From an uncultured Candidatus Cenarchaeum sp. (GTDB taxonomy: Archaea; Thermoproteota; Nitrososphaeria; Nitrososphaerales; Nitrosopumilaceae), in NCBI GenBank assembly GCA_958295735.1, contig OY282369.1:124001-188000 (forward strand): 64,000 nt of DNA, read 5' to 3'. Positions 8,660 through 18,382 of the stretch are shown in pieces. The notes under the pieces were generated by a model. That model was not told the origin of the DNA. It saw nothing but the letters and a program-made list of their open reading frames with translations, and made no database searches. Position 1 is the stretch's first letter. Each line of letters starts with the position of its first letter. A program made the translations under genes and the position numbers.

Positions 8660-10440
8660 CCCGGCCACGGCTTCCCCCGCGAGGACTTCGGCCTTTTCAC
8701 GATGCCCCGCATCCCCGACTCGCCGCACTCCGCGCCGAACTTTTCCCCGGCGCGTAGGCGGGCGGGGCCGGAGTCCCGCCGGCCGGACCCGGAACCGCGC
8801 TTCCCGGGGCCGCCGCCGGGATCCGCCGCGAGCTGCCCGGGCCGGGCACCGCCCGGGCGGCGCTTCCGCCCGCGCCCCCCGCGCCCGCGCCCCGCGCGCG
8901 TGCCCTCCCGCCGTGCCCGCGCCGGCCATTCGCGCGCGGCGGGCTCGCTCCCCAAAGGCGGCCGGCGCGGGGGGGCCCGCCGCCGAGCCCGAACCGGCCA
9001 GTCGCGCGCGGCGGACTCGCACCTGCCGACGATGGCGGCAGTCTCGACCGCCGTCTCGCCCCCCCTCCGCGCGCGGGCGGCCGGCCCGTCGCGCGCCCCG
9101 GCGTCATTCCCCTTCCCGCGGCGCTGCCCCGGGTACGGCACGGGGGCGTCGGGGGGCATCCGGGCCCCCTCCGCCTCGATCGCCGGCCCTGCCGCGGTCC
9201 TGCATCGCGGCCCGCATTGTAAACCGCGCGTGCCGAGAATGACTTGCAAAACGGCGGGTTTTTTTGCGCCCTGCCGCGGCATCCGCCTGGCGCGCCGGCC
9301 GCGGGCCGTCGAATGATCCGCCTTCGTCGTTTTCATCGCGTCCTTCCCATGCACGCGGGCGGTCAGCCTCGCGTTAGCCCCGACGTCCTTCTTCCTGCGG
9401 CATCGCTTCGGGCGCGCCGTGCCGGCGCCCGGGGGTACCCGGGCCCCTTCCGCCTTGATCGCCGGCCCTGCCGCGGCCGTGCATCGCGGCCCGGGCTGCC
9501 AAGTGCGCGCCAAGAACAACCGCGAGCCGGCGAATTTTGCCGCGCCCTGCCGCGGCATCCGCCGGGCGCGCCGGCCGCGGGCTGTCGAACGGCCGCTTTT
9601 CTGCAGTTTTTGCCGCGGCCGCGGATCGGCGCGCGGAACTATTTCGGGACCGCGCGATTGCGCGCGGCGCGCCGCTGCGCGAAAACCGCGCCGCGCGCCC
9701 GCCCGTGCGCTCCCCCGCCAGGCGCGCGCCGTTTTTCTCGATCGCTCCCGCGCCCGTCCCGGCGGGGGATGCCCCGGGCGGGGCCCCCGCGGCGCCGGCG
9801 GGCGGCGCGGCCTCCCCCCGCCGCGGGGCGCGGCGGATCCCGGCGGGCCCTCGCGGCGCGCGATCGCCGCTCCCGCGGTCCGGAATAATCCCCGGCCCGG
9901 CGCCGGCCCGCGGGCGGGAGCGGCCGCCTGCCGATCGGCGCCGCGCCCCGGCGGATCCCCCCGGGCGGGGCCGGCCGCCGCGATCCCCCCGGCGCCTTCC
10001 TGCCGCCCTTTCCGCGGCCTCCCCGGCCCGCGGGGCGCGGGCCGCCGCCGGCCGGCGCCGCCGCGTTCCCCGGAGCCGCCTCCCGGGGCATGCCAGCGCC
10101 CGCTCCGCGGCGCGGACCGCCTTGCCGGCCGGCGGGGCGGCCCCGGGCCGCGCGCGCCGCCGCGCCGGGGCGGCCAGGAGGCGCCGGAGAGCGCCCGCGC
10201 GCGGCATGCCCGGGCGGGAGCGGGGGCTGCCGGCGCGCGGGGCCGCGGCGCCCGCCGGCGGGAACGCGGGCGGCGGGGGCGGGAGGCGGGCGGGATCCCC
10301 GCGCGGGACCGGCGGGCCCCGGCGCGCCCGGGGAGGCGGGCGGCGATCCGGGGCCCGCCGGGCGGGGCCGGGCGGGATGCGGGCCGGGGCGCCGCCCCCG
10401 CGGCGGCGCGCGGATCCGCGGCGGGGGGAAATGGGGCGAC
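8660..10440. other. GC-rich desert with diverged duplications
   Basis: No supportable gene. One internal similarity is visible: about 170 bp around 9,140-9,310 (CCGGCCCTGCCGCGGTCCTG..., CCTGCCGCGGCATCCGCC...) recurs with changes at 9,410-9,600. Open frames on both strands are composition artefacts. Confidence 0.55.
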
Positions 10441-10448
10441 CGCTCTAG

Positions 10449-10454
10449 TTATAG
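10449..10454 (+). promoter_or_regulatory. TATA-like box of helicase-like paralogue 1
   Basis: TTATAG about 28 bp upstream of the TTG start at 10,479; the only AT-rich spot in the surrounding GC-rich sequence. Confidence 0.5.
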
Positions 10455-10478
10455 CACGGCCCCCGCCCCCCCGCCGCG

Positions 10479-13400
10479 TTGGCGGGAACGCAGGGCGGGG
10501 GCGGCCCCGCGGGCGTCGGCCTGGACGAGATCATCGACGCGGCCGGCGCGGAGGCGGCGCTGGAGGACGCCGCCGTGGCCAAGATCGGCCGGGCGGTGCA
10601 GCGGGGCGGCGGGCCGGGGCTCGCGGACGCCGGCGCGGCCGTGCGGGCCTCCGTGCGCTACCACATGGAGCTGATGCTGCTGGGGAAGTCCGCGCGCCAC
10701 GCGGACCGCGAGGGCCGGGAGCGGGAGCGCGCGATCGTCCTCGCGGGCAGGAAGTGCAGCGCCGTGCTGGAGGCGTGCCCCGTGCCCGACGATCCGGTGG
10801 AGAGGATGGGGCACACCCTGATGCTGATCGCGAACGCGTGCGTCGGGGAAAGGCCGGAGGCCGCGAGGCGCTACCTGGAGGAGAACGCGCGCGCGTGGGA
10901 CACCGTAGGCGCGGATGCGGGCCGGAACCTCCGCGCGCTGGCGGACGTGTACACGGCCGTGCTGCTCATGGCCTCGAAGGGCTCGCGGGAGGATCTGGAG
11001 CGGGCCGCTGGGATCGCGGCGCGGGCGGCGGGCGGGGGGGAGCGCCCGGGCGGGATCGGGGAGGGGCGGGGCGCCGCCGACGAGCTCGCCGCGCTGCGCC
11101 TCACGGCGGAGTCGGCGCGGGAGGCCGCCGCGTTCATGCTGGGCGGGAGCCCGGCCGACGTCGAGGCGCGCCGTGACGCGCGCTTCCGGGATGCCGTGGA
11201 CCGCGGCATCGAGTCGGGGATCGGCGAGCTGGACGTGCTGCTGTCCCTCGTGCACGCGGCGCTGGTGAAGATGACGCGCAACTCGCCGTGGATGATGAAG
11301 CTGCGGGGCGGCCGCAAGTCGGGCGAGTTCGCCGGGATGCTGGCGGGGCGGGACCTCCCCGTGCTCGAGCTGTCCTTCCCGCAGAGGGCGGCGCTGGCCG
11401 AGGGGTGGCTCATCGATCCGGGACGCGGGGGCGCCGTGGCCTGCCTGCCCGGGCCCGCGAGGGCGCTGGCGGCCGAGTTCCGCATCCTGGAGGCGCTGGA
11501 GACCGCGCGGGGCGGCACCGCGGCGTGGGTCGCCCCCGACGAGGCGGCGGCCGGCCGGCTCGCGGCGAGGCTGAGGCGCGATCTCGGGGGCCCGCCGCTG
11601 GGCGTGTCGGTGGAGAGGGCGGGCGGGGCGCCGTGCGCCGACGGCTTCGACGAGGACGCCATATCCAGCGGGGCCCGCGCGGACGTCCTGGTCGCCGCGC
11701 CGGAAAAGATGCTCGCGCTGCTGCGGCAGCCCGGCTGCGGGCTCGCCGGATCCCTGGCGCTGGCCGTCATAGACGGCGCGGACGGCATCCCCGGCGGGCC
11801 CGCCCTGGAGATACTGGTGTGCGAGATCAAGCGCGGCTGCCCGCGGGCGGACCTCCTCGTACTGGCCTCGTCCGAGGCCGATGCCCGCGCGGTGGCGGAA
11901 TGGCTGGATCCAGGGAACCCGCGGGCCATAGCAGCGGGCGCCGGCTGGCGGCCGAACGATCTGGCCGTCGGGGTGCTCGGCGCCGCGCGCCGCGGGGGCC
12001 GGATCGTGACGTCCTTCAGGCCGCTGGCGGCCGGCGGCGGGACCGTCTCCGCGCGGGGGAGGTTCCGCGTGGGATCGGCCGGCGGGGGGGCGCTGCCCGC
12101 GGGGAAGGCCGGGAGGCGCGCGCTGGCCTCCCTGCTGGCCACCCAGTTCGATCCGTCGCAGGGCCTGCTGGTGCTGGGGGGCAGCCGCGGCGAGGCGTGG
12201 AGGATCGCGGATCTAATATGCAGGGGCCTGCCGGAGCCGGAGCCGGACGCCTGGAGGCTGCTGGCGGGAAGGTTCGTCGCGGCCGAGCTCGGGGGCGGCT
12301 TCCCGCTGGTCCGGCACCTGGCCCGCGGCGTCGGGGTCTGCCACGGGGGCCTGCCCTGCGAGGTCAGGGAGCTGATGGCGCGGCTGATGGAGGGCGGCCG
12401 CCTCAGGGCGCTGGTGGCCACGCCCGGGATCGCCCGGGGGATCGACTTTCCCGCCTCTGTGTCGATCCTGGCGTCCCGCCCGTACGGGGGCGGCCGGATG
12501 CCCGCCCGCGACTTTTGGAACCTGGCCGGCTGGACCGGCCGGATCGACCAGCCGGCCATGGGGGTGGTCGGGATGGTGGCGAGGGACCGCGCCGACGCCG
12601 CGAGGTGGTCCAGGTACGCGAGGAGGGCCCCGGGGGATCTGGAATCGTCCCTGGAGGGGATGGTGCGCGGGGCGCTGGAGGGGGGCGGGGCGCTGGACCT
12701 GTCCCGGCTGGCGGCGGCGGATGCCGGCTGGTCCCGCCTGGCGCGGTATATAGCGGGCGCGGCGGGCCGCGGCGCGGGGCGGGCCGCCGAAGAGGCCGGG
12801 CTGGCGGTGCGGCGGACGTACGGGTACCTCAGGCTCCAGCCCGCGGAGCGGGAGGCCCTCGAGGATGCGGCGAGGAGGTACGCTGGGCGGCCGGGCGCGG
12901 GGGGGCCCCCCGGCGCGGCCGGCTTTCCCGCGGAGGCGCTGGAGGGGGCGGCGCGCGCGGCGCGCGCGGCGGGGATAGGGAGCGGCGACTGGAGCGCGGA
13001 GGCCCTGTTCTCGTCCTCATCGGAAAAACTGCCGGCCCTCCTGGGGGCCATGGAGGGAATCCCCGGGGTCGGGGAGCGCCTGCGCGCGCCCTCCGCGTCG
13101 GGCCGGACCGCCCCGGTGGTCGAGATCGCCTGGGCGATGTCCGGCTGGGCCTCCGGCGCGGGGATCGAGGAGATGGCGAGGGCGCACTTCGGGGGCGGCC
13201 GGGAGGGCGCCACGGACTGCGCGGAGGCCGTGTGCGGGGATGCCGCCGGCGCGGCGGCCCTCGGGCTGGCCTGCATCATGGGGATCCCCGGGGTGGGGCC
13301 GGATCTGGGGGGCATGTCGCGGGGGGAGAGGAGGAGCGCGCTCAACCTGCCCGCCATGGTGTGCTGCGGCGCGGACTCGGACGAGGCCGTGCTCATGCGC

Positions 13401-13613
13401 AGGTACGGCGTCCCCAGGAGGGCGGCGCGCCGGGTCGGCGCCGCGTACGCGCGGGAGGGGCGCGAGATTCGCGCGGGCCCCGGCATCATGCGGTGGCTGG
13501 AGGAGCTGCCGGACGACGCGTGGCGCCCCCTGTCCGGCCCCGCCGCGCCGGGCGCCGACTACAAGGAGGTCTGGCGCGCGCTGGCCGGCGCGGCGGGCGG
13601 GCGCGGGCCCTGA
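10479..13613 (+). CDS. Degenerate Ski2/Hel308-like SF2 helicase, paralogue 1
   Basis: 1,044 aa from TTG at 10,479, placed by the TATA-like box. Layout: an N-terminal helical domain (about 1-270) unique to this family, two RecA-like SF2 domains, then winged-helix/ratchet and helix-hairpin-helix-like C-terminal parts (IPGVG occurs twice). Motif I, normally GKT, is PGPARAL; motif II, normally DExH, is D432-G-A-D; motif V is ATPGIARGIDFP; motif VI is NLAGWTGRID in place of QxxGRxGR. ATP hydrolysis is therefore doubtful while the fold is retained. It belongs with paralogues 5 and 7 to the DGAD subgroup (also sharing SALNLPAM near the C-terminus). It has no obvious operon partner; a decayed IS630-like remnant and an ISH1-like element lie downstream. 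Confidence 0.9.
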   Translation: MAGTQGGGGPAGVGLDEIIDAAGAEAALEDAAVAKIGRAVQRGGGPGLADAGAAVRASVRYHMELMLLGKSARHADREGRERERAIVLAGRKCSAVLEACPVPDDPVERMGHTLMLIANACVGERPEAARRYLEENARAWDTVGADAGRNLRALADVYTAVLLMASKGSREDLERAAGIAARAAGGGERPGGIGEGRGAADELAALRLTAESAREAAAFMLGGSPADVEARRDARFRDAVDRGIESGIGELDVLLSLVHAALVKMTRNSPWMMKLRGGRKSGEFAGMLAGRDLPVLELSFPQRAALAEGWLIDPGRGGAVACLPGPARALAAEFRILEALETARGGTAAWVAPDEAAAGRLAARLRRDLGGPPLGVSVERAGGAPCADGFDEDAISSGARADVLVAAPEKMLALLRQPGCGLAGSLALAVIDGADGIPGGPALEILVCEIKRGCPRADLLVLASSEADARAVAEWLDPGNPRAIAAGAGWRPNDLAVGVLGAARRGGRIVTSFRPLAAGGGTVSARGRFRVGSAGGGALPAGKAGRRALASLLATQFDPSQGLLVLGGSRGEAWRIADLICRGLPEPEPDAWRLLAGRFVAAELGGGFPLVRHLARGVGVCHGGLPCEVRELMARLMEGGRLRALVATPGIARGIDFPASVSILASRPYGGGRMPARDFWNLAGWTGRIDQPAMGVVGMVARDRADAARWSRYARRAPGDLESSLEGMVRGALEGGGALDLSRLAAADAGWSRLARYIAGAAGRGAGRAAEEAGLAVRRTYGYLRLQPAEREALEDAARRYAGRPGAGGPPGAAGFPAEALEGAARAARAAGIGSGDWSAEALFSSSSEKLPALLGAMEGIPGVGERLRAPSASGRTAPVVEIAWAMSGWASGAGIEEMARAHFGGGREGATDCAEAVCGDAAGAAALGLACIMGIPGVGPDLGGMSRGERRSALNLPAMVCCGADSDEAVLMRRYGVPRRAARRVGAAYAREGREIRAGPGIMRWLEELPDDAWRPLSGPAAPGADYKEVWRALAGAAGGRGP

Positions 13614-14511
13614 ATCCCGGGGCGGCGCCGCCACCGCGCGGGCCCGCGGCGCGGGGCGCCGGCGGGACGGCGGCAGAAAATCCCGGGGGCGGGCGCCGGG
13701 TCCGCCTTCGCGCCAACCGTCCGGATCAGTCCGCCTCGCGGCCGCGGCCGCGGCGGGGCGGTCTTTCGCGCCCGAAATTCGAGTTGCGGGGCGGACAAGT
13801 CCGGACGGCGGGAATCGCGCGGATGGCGCCACGCGTGCGCCAGCGGCCGGCGCTCGAGCCGAACTCCTCGCGCATTGCCGCCCCGCCCGACGGGGCCCCG
13901 CCCGACTCGCCGGCAACCCCGCAGTTCGCCGGGGGCGGCAGGAAGCGCCCGCCGCGGCATCCGAAAGCCGGCGTCGCCCGGGAACTGCGGCGCCCGCGGA
14001 TCCGCGGCACGGCGCCGCCAAAAAGTTTTTGCGGCGGGCCCGGACAGGAACTCCCCAGCGCCCGAGCGGAACCGGCGCGTCCCCGGGCATCCCGTCGACT
14101 TCGCCGCCCTTGCGCCCGCCGTCGGGTAGGCCCGATGCGTGCGCGGCTGCCGCTCGAGCGCGTTCCGGCGGGATTCGGCCGGGTCGGGTTCGGGGCACCC
14201 GGCGGGGAAGTAGACGCGCGGGCGTTCCTCGTCGTCCTCGTAGTCCGTGATGCGCGGTTTGTGCGGCGCCGCCCCGTCCGGGAGCAGCGCCGCCGCGCCG
14301 GGCCGCGCCGGGCCGGCAGGATCCTGGCGAACCGCGGCGCCGACTCCGCGCCGAACCGGCGCGCCTGCCGGCTCGCTCCCGCCCGTCCGCCGGCCCCCCG
14401 ATGCGGGAACGGCCCGCCCTGGCGGCCGTCCGCGCCTGCCGGCGCGCCGCTCGCCTGCGTGTAGGCGCCCCGCCAGGCGCGGCCGGGCGATGGACGCAAG
14501 CCTGCACAATT
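13614..14511. other. GC-rich stretch with an IS630-like trace
   Basis: No intact gene. On the minus strand around 14,130-14,290 a frame reads CPEPDPAESRRNALERQPRTHRAYPT in pieces, reminiscent of the IS630 C-terminus (PELxPxE then NALxRxLRTHRAYPT). TGGACGCAAGCCTGCAC at about 14,490 is a dispersed short repeat also near 18,240 and 19,740 and related to the MITE ends at 41,711. Confidence 0.4.
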
Positions 14512-14519
14512 CGGGGTTG

Positions 14520-15872
14520 TGGTCTATCTCATAACTATCCCTGACGGCGCCGGGGCTCCGCTCCTCCCCCCTCCCCTTCCCCCTTCCTCCCCCCGAGTCC
14601 CCCTATCCGATCCCCCCCCCCCCCCGAGGCCACGCCGACCAGCCTGTTGTAGAGGGCCACCTTGAGGCCGACCTCCTGGACTATGTTCTTCCACTTCAGG
14701 GCGCGCGCGCCGCTCCCGAACAGGCGCTTGACGGCCGAAAAGACGATCTCGACCGCCCGGTGCCGGCCGTACCTGCTGGCCGCCTTCCACGCCTCCATGC
14801 TGGCCGCCTTTTCCGCAACGGTCAGGTCCGAGACGTACTTGGTGCCGAAGCCCAGCTGCTCCCGCACCACCCCGCCCCGCCCGTCGCCCTCGCCCTTGCC
14901 GGCCGTGGTGGCGTTCTTGCCCATCTTGATGAACGGGACGATCCCGAGCTCCCTGCACGGGGCGACGTTCTTGCGCGACGCGTACGCGCCGTCGGCGTAG
15001 ATGACTTTCTCCGCCCCCTCCGCGGCCGCCGCGGCCGCGGCGGCAGAGACCGACGCCTCCGGCTCCCGCTCGCGGGCCGTCCCGCCGTCGTCGGCGGCGA
15101 CCGCGCGCGCCTCGGCCGCTTCCTAGGAGGCGGAGCGCACGGCCTCGGCCGCGATCGCCGCGGCCGCCTCTTCCCTCTCTTCCGCCTCCGCCGCCTCCGC
15201 CTCCTTGCCCCGCGCCTCCCCGCGCGCCGCGGCCCCGTCCAGGGCCGCGACCGCCTCGGTGACGAGCGCCTCGAATACGGGCGCGCCGCCGGTCTTCTCG
15301 TCGGTCACCTTCAGCGCCAGGACGCGGCGCGTGTCCACGCCCGCCAGCACGTGCACCCTCACGAACCCGCGCTTCAGATTCCACTTCTTCGTTATCCACT
15401 CCCCGCGGTCGTTCCGCTGCAGGCCTGACGAGTCGGCGGCCGTCCGCACGGCGCGCTTGCTGCTCGACGCGATGGCCATCCCCCCGCGGATGCCCGCCTT
15501 TATCCCGTTGATCCTCCTGCATGTCCGGGCGTGCCTCGGCGTGCCGTCGTCGACCTGCGCCTGCCGGGCCAGGCCCTCCAGGGCCCCGTACGACGCGCCG
15601 GCCGTGCGCCTCATGGCCGCCAGGGCCAGGAACACGGGCTCGGGGTACCGGTACGGGGCCCCGACCTTCTTCCGGTTCATCTTCTCGAGCTCCTCGCCCA
15701 CGTTGGGATCCCTCTGCAGGACGAGCATCCTGCCGCGCGCCACGTACTTGGATTCTGCCACGCCATGGTGTGGCCGGACGGGTTTTTGGCCCGTGTTGTC
15801 AACAAAAGTCGCACTTTCGCGATCATTGTCTTGGGCTGGATCGGGTTTCAGGCGTGATTATGAGATAGACTA
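14520..15872 (-). mobile_element. ISH1-like (IS5 family) insertion sequence, 1,353 bp
   Basis: Ends are imperfect inverted repeats, T(G/A)GTCTATCTCATAA. They are flanked by an 8-bp direct repeat CGGGGTTG (14,512-14,519 and 15,873-15,880). An 8-bp duplication is usual for the ISH1 group of the IS5 family. One transposase frame on the minus strand carries an internal stop. The right end lies 15 bp upstream of the TATA-like box of the GHKL ATPase gene. Confidence 0.85.
14535..15761 (-). pseudogene. ISH1-like DDE transposase with internal amber codon
   Basis: Reads from GTG at 15,761 (MAESKYVARGRMLVLQRDP) to a stop at 14,535-14,537. An in-frame TAG at 15,124-15,126, after EAVRSAS, splits it into 212 aa and a downstream part. 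The frame is otherwise continuous, so one nonsense change explains the break. DDE landmarks: Asp in LAGVDTRRVLALKV, Asp in YADGAYASRK, and Glu in RAVEIVFSAVKRLFG, as in IS5-family enzymes. Readthrough cannot be excluded, but an inactive copy is more likely. A truncated relative lies at 7,564-7,868. Confidence 0.8.
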
Positions 15873-15887
15873 CGGGGTTGGGAAAGG

Positions 15888-15893
15888 TTATAG
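15888..15893 (+). promoter_or_regulatory. TATA-like box of the GHKL ATPase gene
   Basis: TTATAG about 33 bp upstream of the ATG at 15,924. The ISH1-like element ends only 15 bp upstream, after its target duplication. Confidence 0.45.
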
Positions 15894-15923
15894 ACAGGAG
15901 CACGATCCGGCGCTTGAAGGCCG

Positions 15924-17900
15924 ATGGCGGACGATCGCACGTACACCATGCAGGTGAACCTCAACGTGCTCAAGCATCTGGGCATAAGCCTGTACAGCAA
16001 CATTCCCACGGTTCTCGCCGAAGCGGTCGCCAACGCGTGGGATGCGGATGCAGAGCACGTCAGGATACGCACGGACTCCGGCAGGACGATCATCATAGAG
16101 GACGACGGGGACGGGATGACCGTGGGCGATGCCAACGAGAAGTACCTGTGCGTCGGGTACGCGCGCCGGGAAAGGGGGGAGACGAGGACCGGCCGCCACG
16201 GCAGGCCCGTGATGGGGCGCAAGGGAATAGGAAAGCTGTCGCTGTTCTCGATAGCCAGCACCGTGACGGTGCACAGCGTCAAGGGCGGCGAGAGCCACGG
16301 GTTCGAGATGAGGGTGAAGGACATCGAAAGCGCGCTGCACGGCGAGACCTCCACGTACCACCCCGCCAAAGTCGAGGCAGCCGGCGACCTGAAGGCCGGG
16401 ACCCGCATCACCCTGACGGACATCAAGCCAAGGACATTCTATCCAAAATCCCTGAGAAAGAGGCTCGCACGCAGGTTCAGCGTGATCGGCAACGGGCACA
16501 AGTTCGAGGTCACGCTTGACGGAACGGCGATCACCGCGGAAGACAGGGACTACCACAAAAAACTGCAGTACGTGTGGCTGTTCGGCGGGAACGGCCACAG
16601 CGAGTTCTCCGGGGCGATGTCCAGGACGTTCCGCCTGGATCCAGAGGTCAGGATAGACGGCACAACGGCGCGCATCGGGGGCTGGATAGGGACCGTGGAG
16701 AAGCCGGGCCAGCTGAAAGACGGCGCCAGCGGCGACAACCTGAACCGGATCGCCATCATGGTCAGGGGAAAAATGGCCCAAGAAGACATGCTGGGCTCTT
16801 TCGAGGAAGGCGGAGCGTACAGCAAGTACGTGGTCGGGGAGGTGTGGGCGGACTTCCTGGACAGCGACGACATGCCGGACATCGCGACTACCGGCAGGCA
16901 GCTGATCGTCGAGGACGATCCCAGGTACGAGGCGCTGAGGGAAAAGATCAGGCGGGACGTCAGGACCGTGCGGTCGAGGTGGTCTGAACTGAGGAACGAG
17001 GAGGGCGCCAAGGTGGCGCTGGAGATACCGGGGATTCGTGAATGGTTCGACGGCCTGTCACCGGGCCACAGGAACCCGGCGAAGAAGATCTTCGGGCGCA
17101 TTAACGCGCTGGCGCTGGACGGCGACGACGTGAAGAGGCAGCTGTTCGTAAGCGGAATACTCGCCTTCGAAAACCTCAAGTTCAAAGACATGCTCGACCG
17201 CCTTGACGACATAGACGTCGGCAACCTAGATGTCTTGGCGGATCTGTTCTCGCAGATCGACGACTTGGAAGCCGATGCGTACTACCAGATCACCAAAAAC
17301 CGCCTGGGGGTGATCCGGAAATTCGGCGACCTGCGCGATCAGAACGCGAAGGAAAAAATCATCCAAAAGCACCTGTTCGATCACCTGTGGCTCCTGGATC
17401 CATCCTGGGAGAGGGCCCCCGCCTCGGAAGCCACGGAGTCGGGCATGAAAAAGGCGCTGGACGGCGTGATCGAGGGGCTTACCGACGAGGAGAGGCGCGC
17501 CAGGCTGGACATCCAGTACAGGACCGCCGGCAGCAAGCACGTCATAATAGAGCTGAAGCGCCCGGAAGCACGCACGAACATAACGGGACTGTTTTCGCAA
17601 CTCAACAAGTACAAAGATGCCGCGACCAAAGTACTCAGGGGGCTGGGCAGCGAAGAGCCGGTCGAGATCGTCTGCGTGCTGGGCAGGCCCCCAAAAGACT
17701 GGGAAACTTTGGAAGGGCGCAGGGTGGCCAACGATGTCCTCGGGGCGATCTGGGCGCGGATAGTGTTCTACGACCAGCTGATCGAAGGCGCCCAAAAGGC
17801 GTACGGCGCCTATGTTGAAAAAAACAGGGAGATTACGAAGCTGGCAACGCTGATCGGCAGGATATCCGAGGCAGACAGGAGCGCGATAGGCCCGTCGTGA
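15924..17900 (+). CDS. GHKL (Hsp90/MutL-type) ATPase fused to PD-(D/E)XK nuclease
   Basis: 658 aa, ATG start after a TATA-like box. The N-terminal third is a Bergerat-fold ATPase: E-x-x-x-N box in LAEAVANAWDAD (about 33-44), DxGxG in EDDGDGM (about 60), and a glycine lid GRKGIGKLSLFS (about 94-105). A middle transducer-like region and a helical linker follow. The C-terminal part has DIQYR and VIIELKRP (E543-x-K545), a PD-(D/E)XK nuclease signature. This architecture suggests an ATP-gated nuclease, likely a stand-alone antiviral effector (inference). It is clearly less GC-rich than its neighbours, consistent with transfer. The neighbouring DNA methyltransferase (18,383-19,510) is convergent, with 480 bp between, so an R-M-like pairing is possible but not shown. 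Confidence 0.85.
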   Translation: MADDRTYTMQVNLNVLKHLGISLYSNIPTVLAEAVANAWDADAEHVRIRTDSGRTIIIEDDGDGMTVGDANEKYLCVGYARRERGETRTGRHGRPVMGRKGIGKLSLFSIASTVTVHSVKGGESHGFEMRVKDIESALHGETSTYHPAKVEAAGDLKAGTRITLTDIKPRTFYPKSLRKRLARRFSVIGNGHKFEVTLDGTAITAEDRDYHKKLQYVWLFGGNGHSEFSGAMSRTFRLDPEVRIDGTTARIGGWIGTVEKPGQLKDGASGDNLNRIAIMVRGKMAQEDMLGSFEEGGAYSKYVVGEVWADFLDSDDMPDIATTGRQLIVEDDPRYEALREKIRRDVRTVRSRWSELRNEEGAKVALEIPGIREWFDGLSPGHRNPAKKIFGRINALALDGDDVKRQLFVSGILAFENLKFKDMLDRLDDIDVGNLDVLADLFSQIDDLEADAYYQITKNRLGVIRKFGDLRDQNAKEKIIQKHLFDHLWLLDPSWERAPASEATESGMKKALDGVIEGLTDEERRARLDIQYRTAGSKHVIIELKRPEARTNITGLFSQLNKYKDAATKVLRGLGSEEPVEIVCVLGRPPKDWETLEGRRVANDVLGAIWARIVFYDQLIEGAQKAYGAYVEKNREITKLATLIGRISEADRSAIGPS

Positions 17901-18382
17901 ACGGGCGCGGCACCGCGCGCTTTCGGCGTCCCGGCCGGCGGCGGACTTTTCGCGGCCCGGCTGCCCGGCGGCCACGTTCCCGGCCTTTTTTGGGCGCCTT
18001 TTTCCCGCGGCCCGCGGCCGGCCCCCGGCGTTCAGGCCCGGGCCTCCCGCGCGAGGAGCCCCTCCGCAGGATGCCGCACGCGCCCGCGGCAGCGCGCGCC
18101 GCGCCCCGCTTTTTCCCGGCGCGCCGCTTCCCGCCCGCGGATCCGCGGAAGCGCGCGTTCCGGCGGGCCGGGACGTCGCGGGCGGCCGGCCTTCGCGCCA
18201 GCGGCCAGGCGACACAAGACGTCGTTGCGCGATCTCGGGCGCAGGCTTGCGTCCGTTGCCCGGCCGCACCCAAGCGCGGCCCCGGGCCGGCGCGGCGGGC
18301 CCGCCGCTTCGCGGGCCGCGCGCCTGCCGGCCGCCCTGCCGGCTCCGGCCGCATCCGGCAGGCGGGGCGCCCCCGCCCGCGC
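17901..18382. other. GC-rich intergenic region between convergent genes
   Basis: 480 bp without a recognisable gene. Reverse complement of 18,235-18,252 carries ACGGACGCAAGCCTGCGC, another copy of the dispersed short repeat. Confidence 0.5.

Noticed and set aside
8660-10440. Long frames such as 8,164-9,558 on minus
   Set aside because: Low complexity and overlapped in all frames, with no recognisable family.
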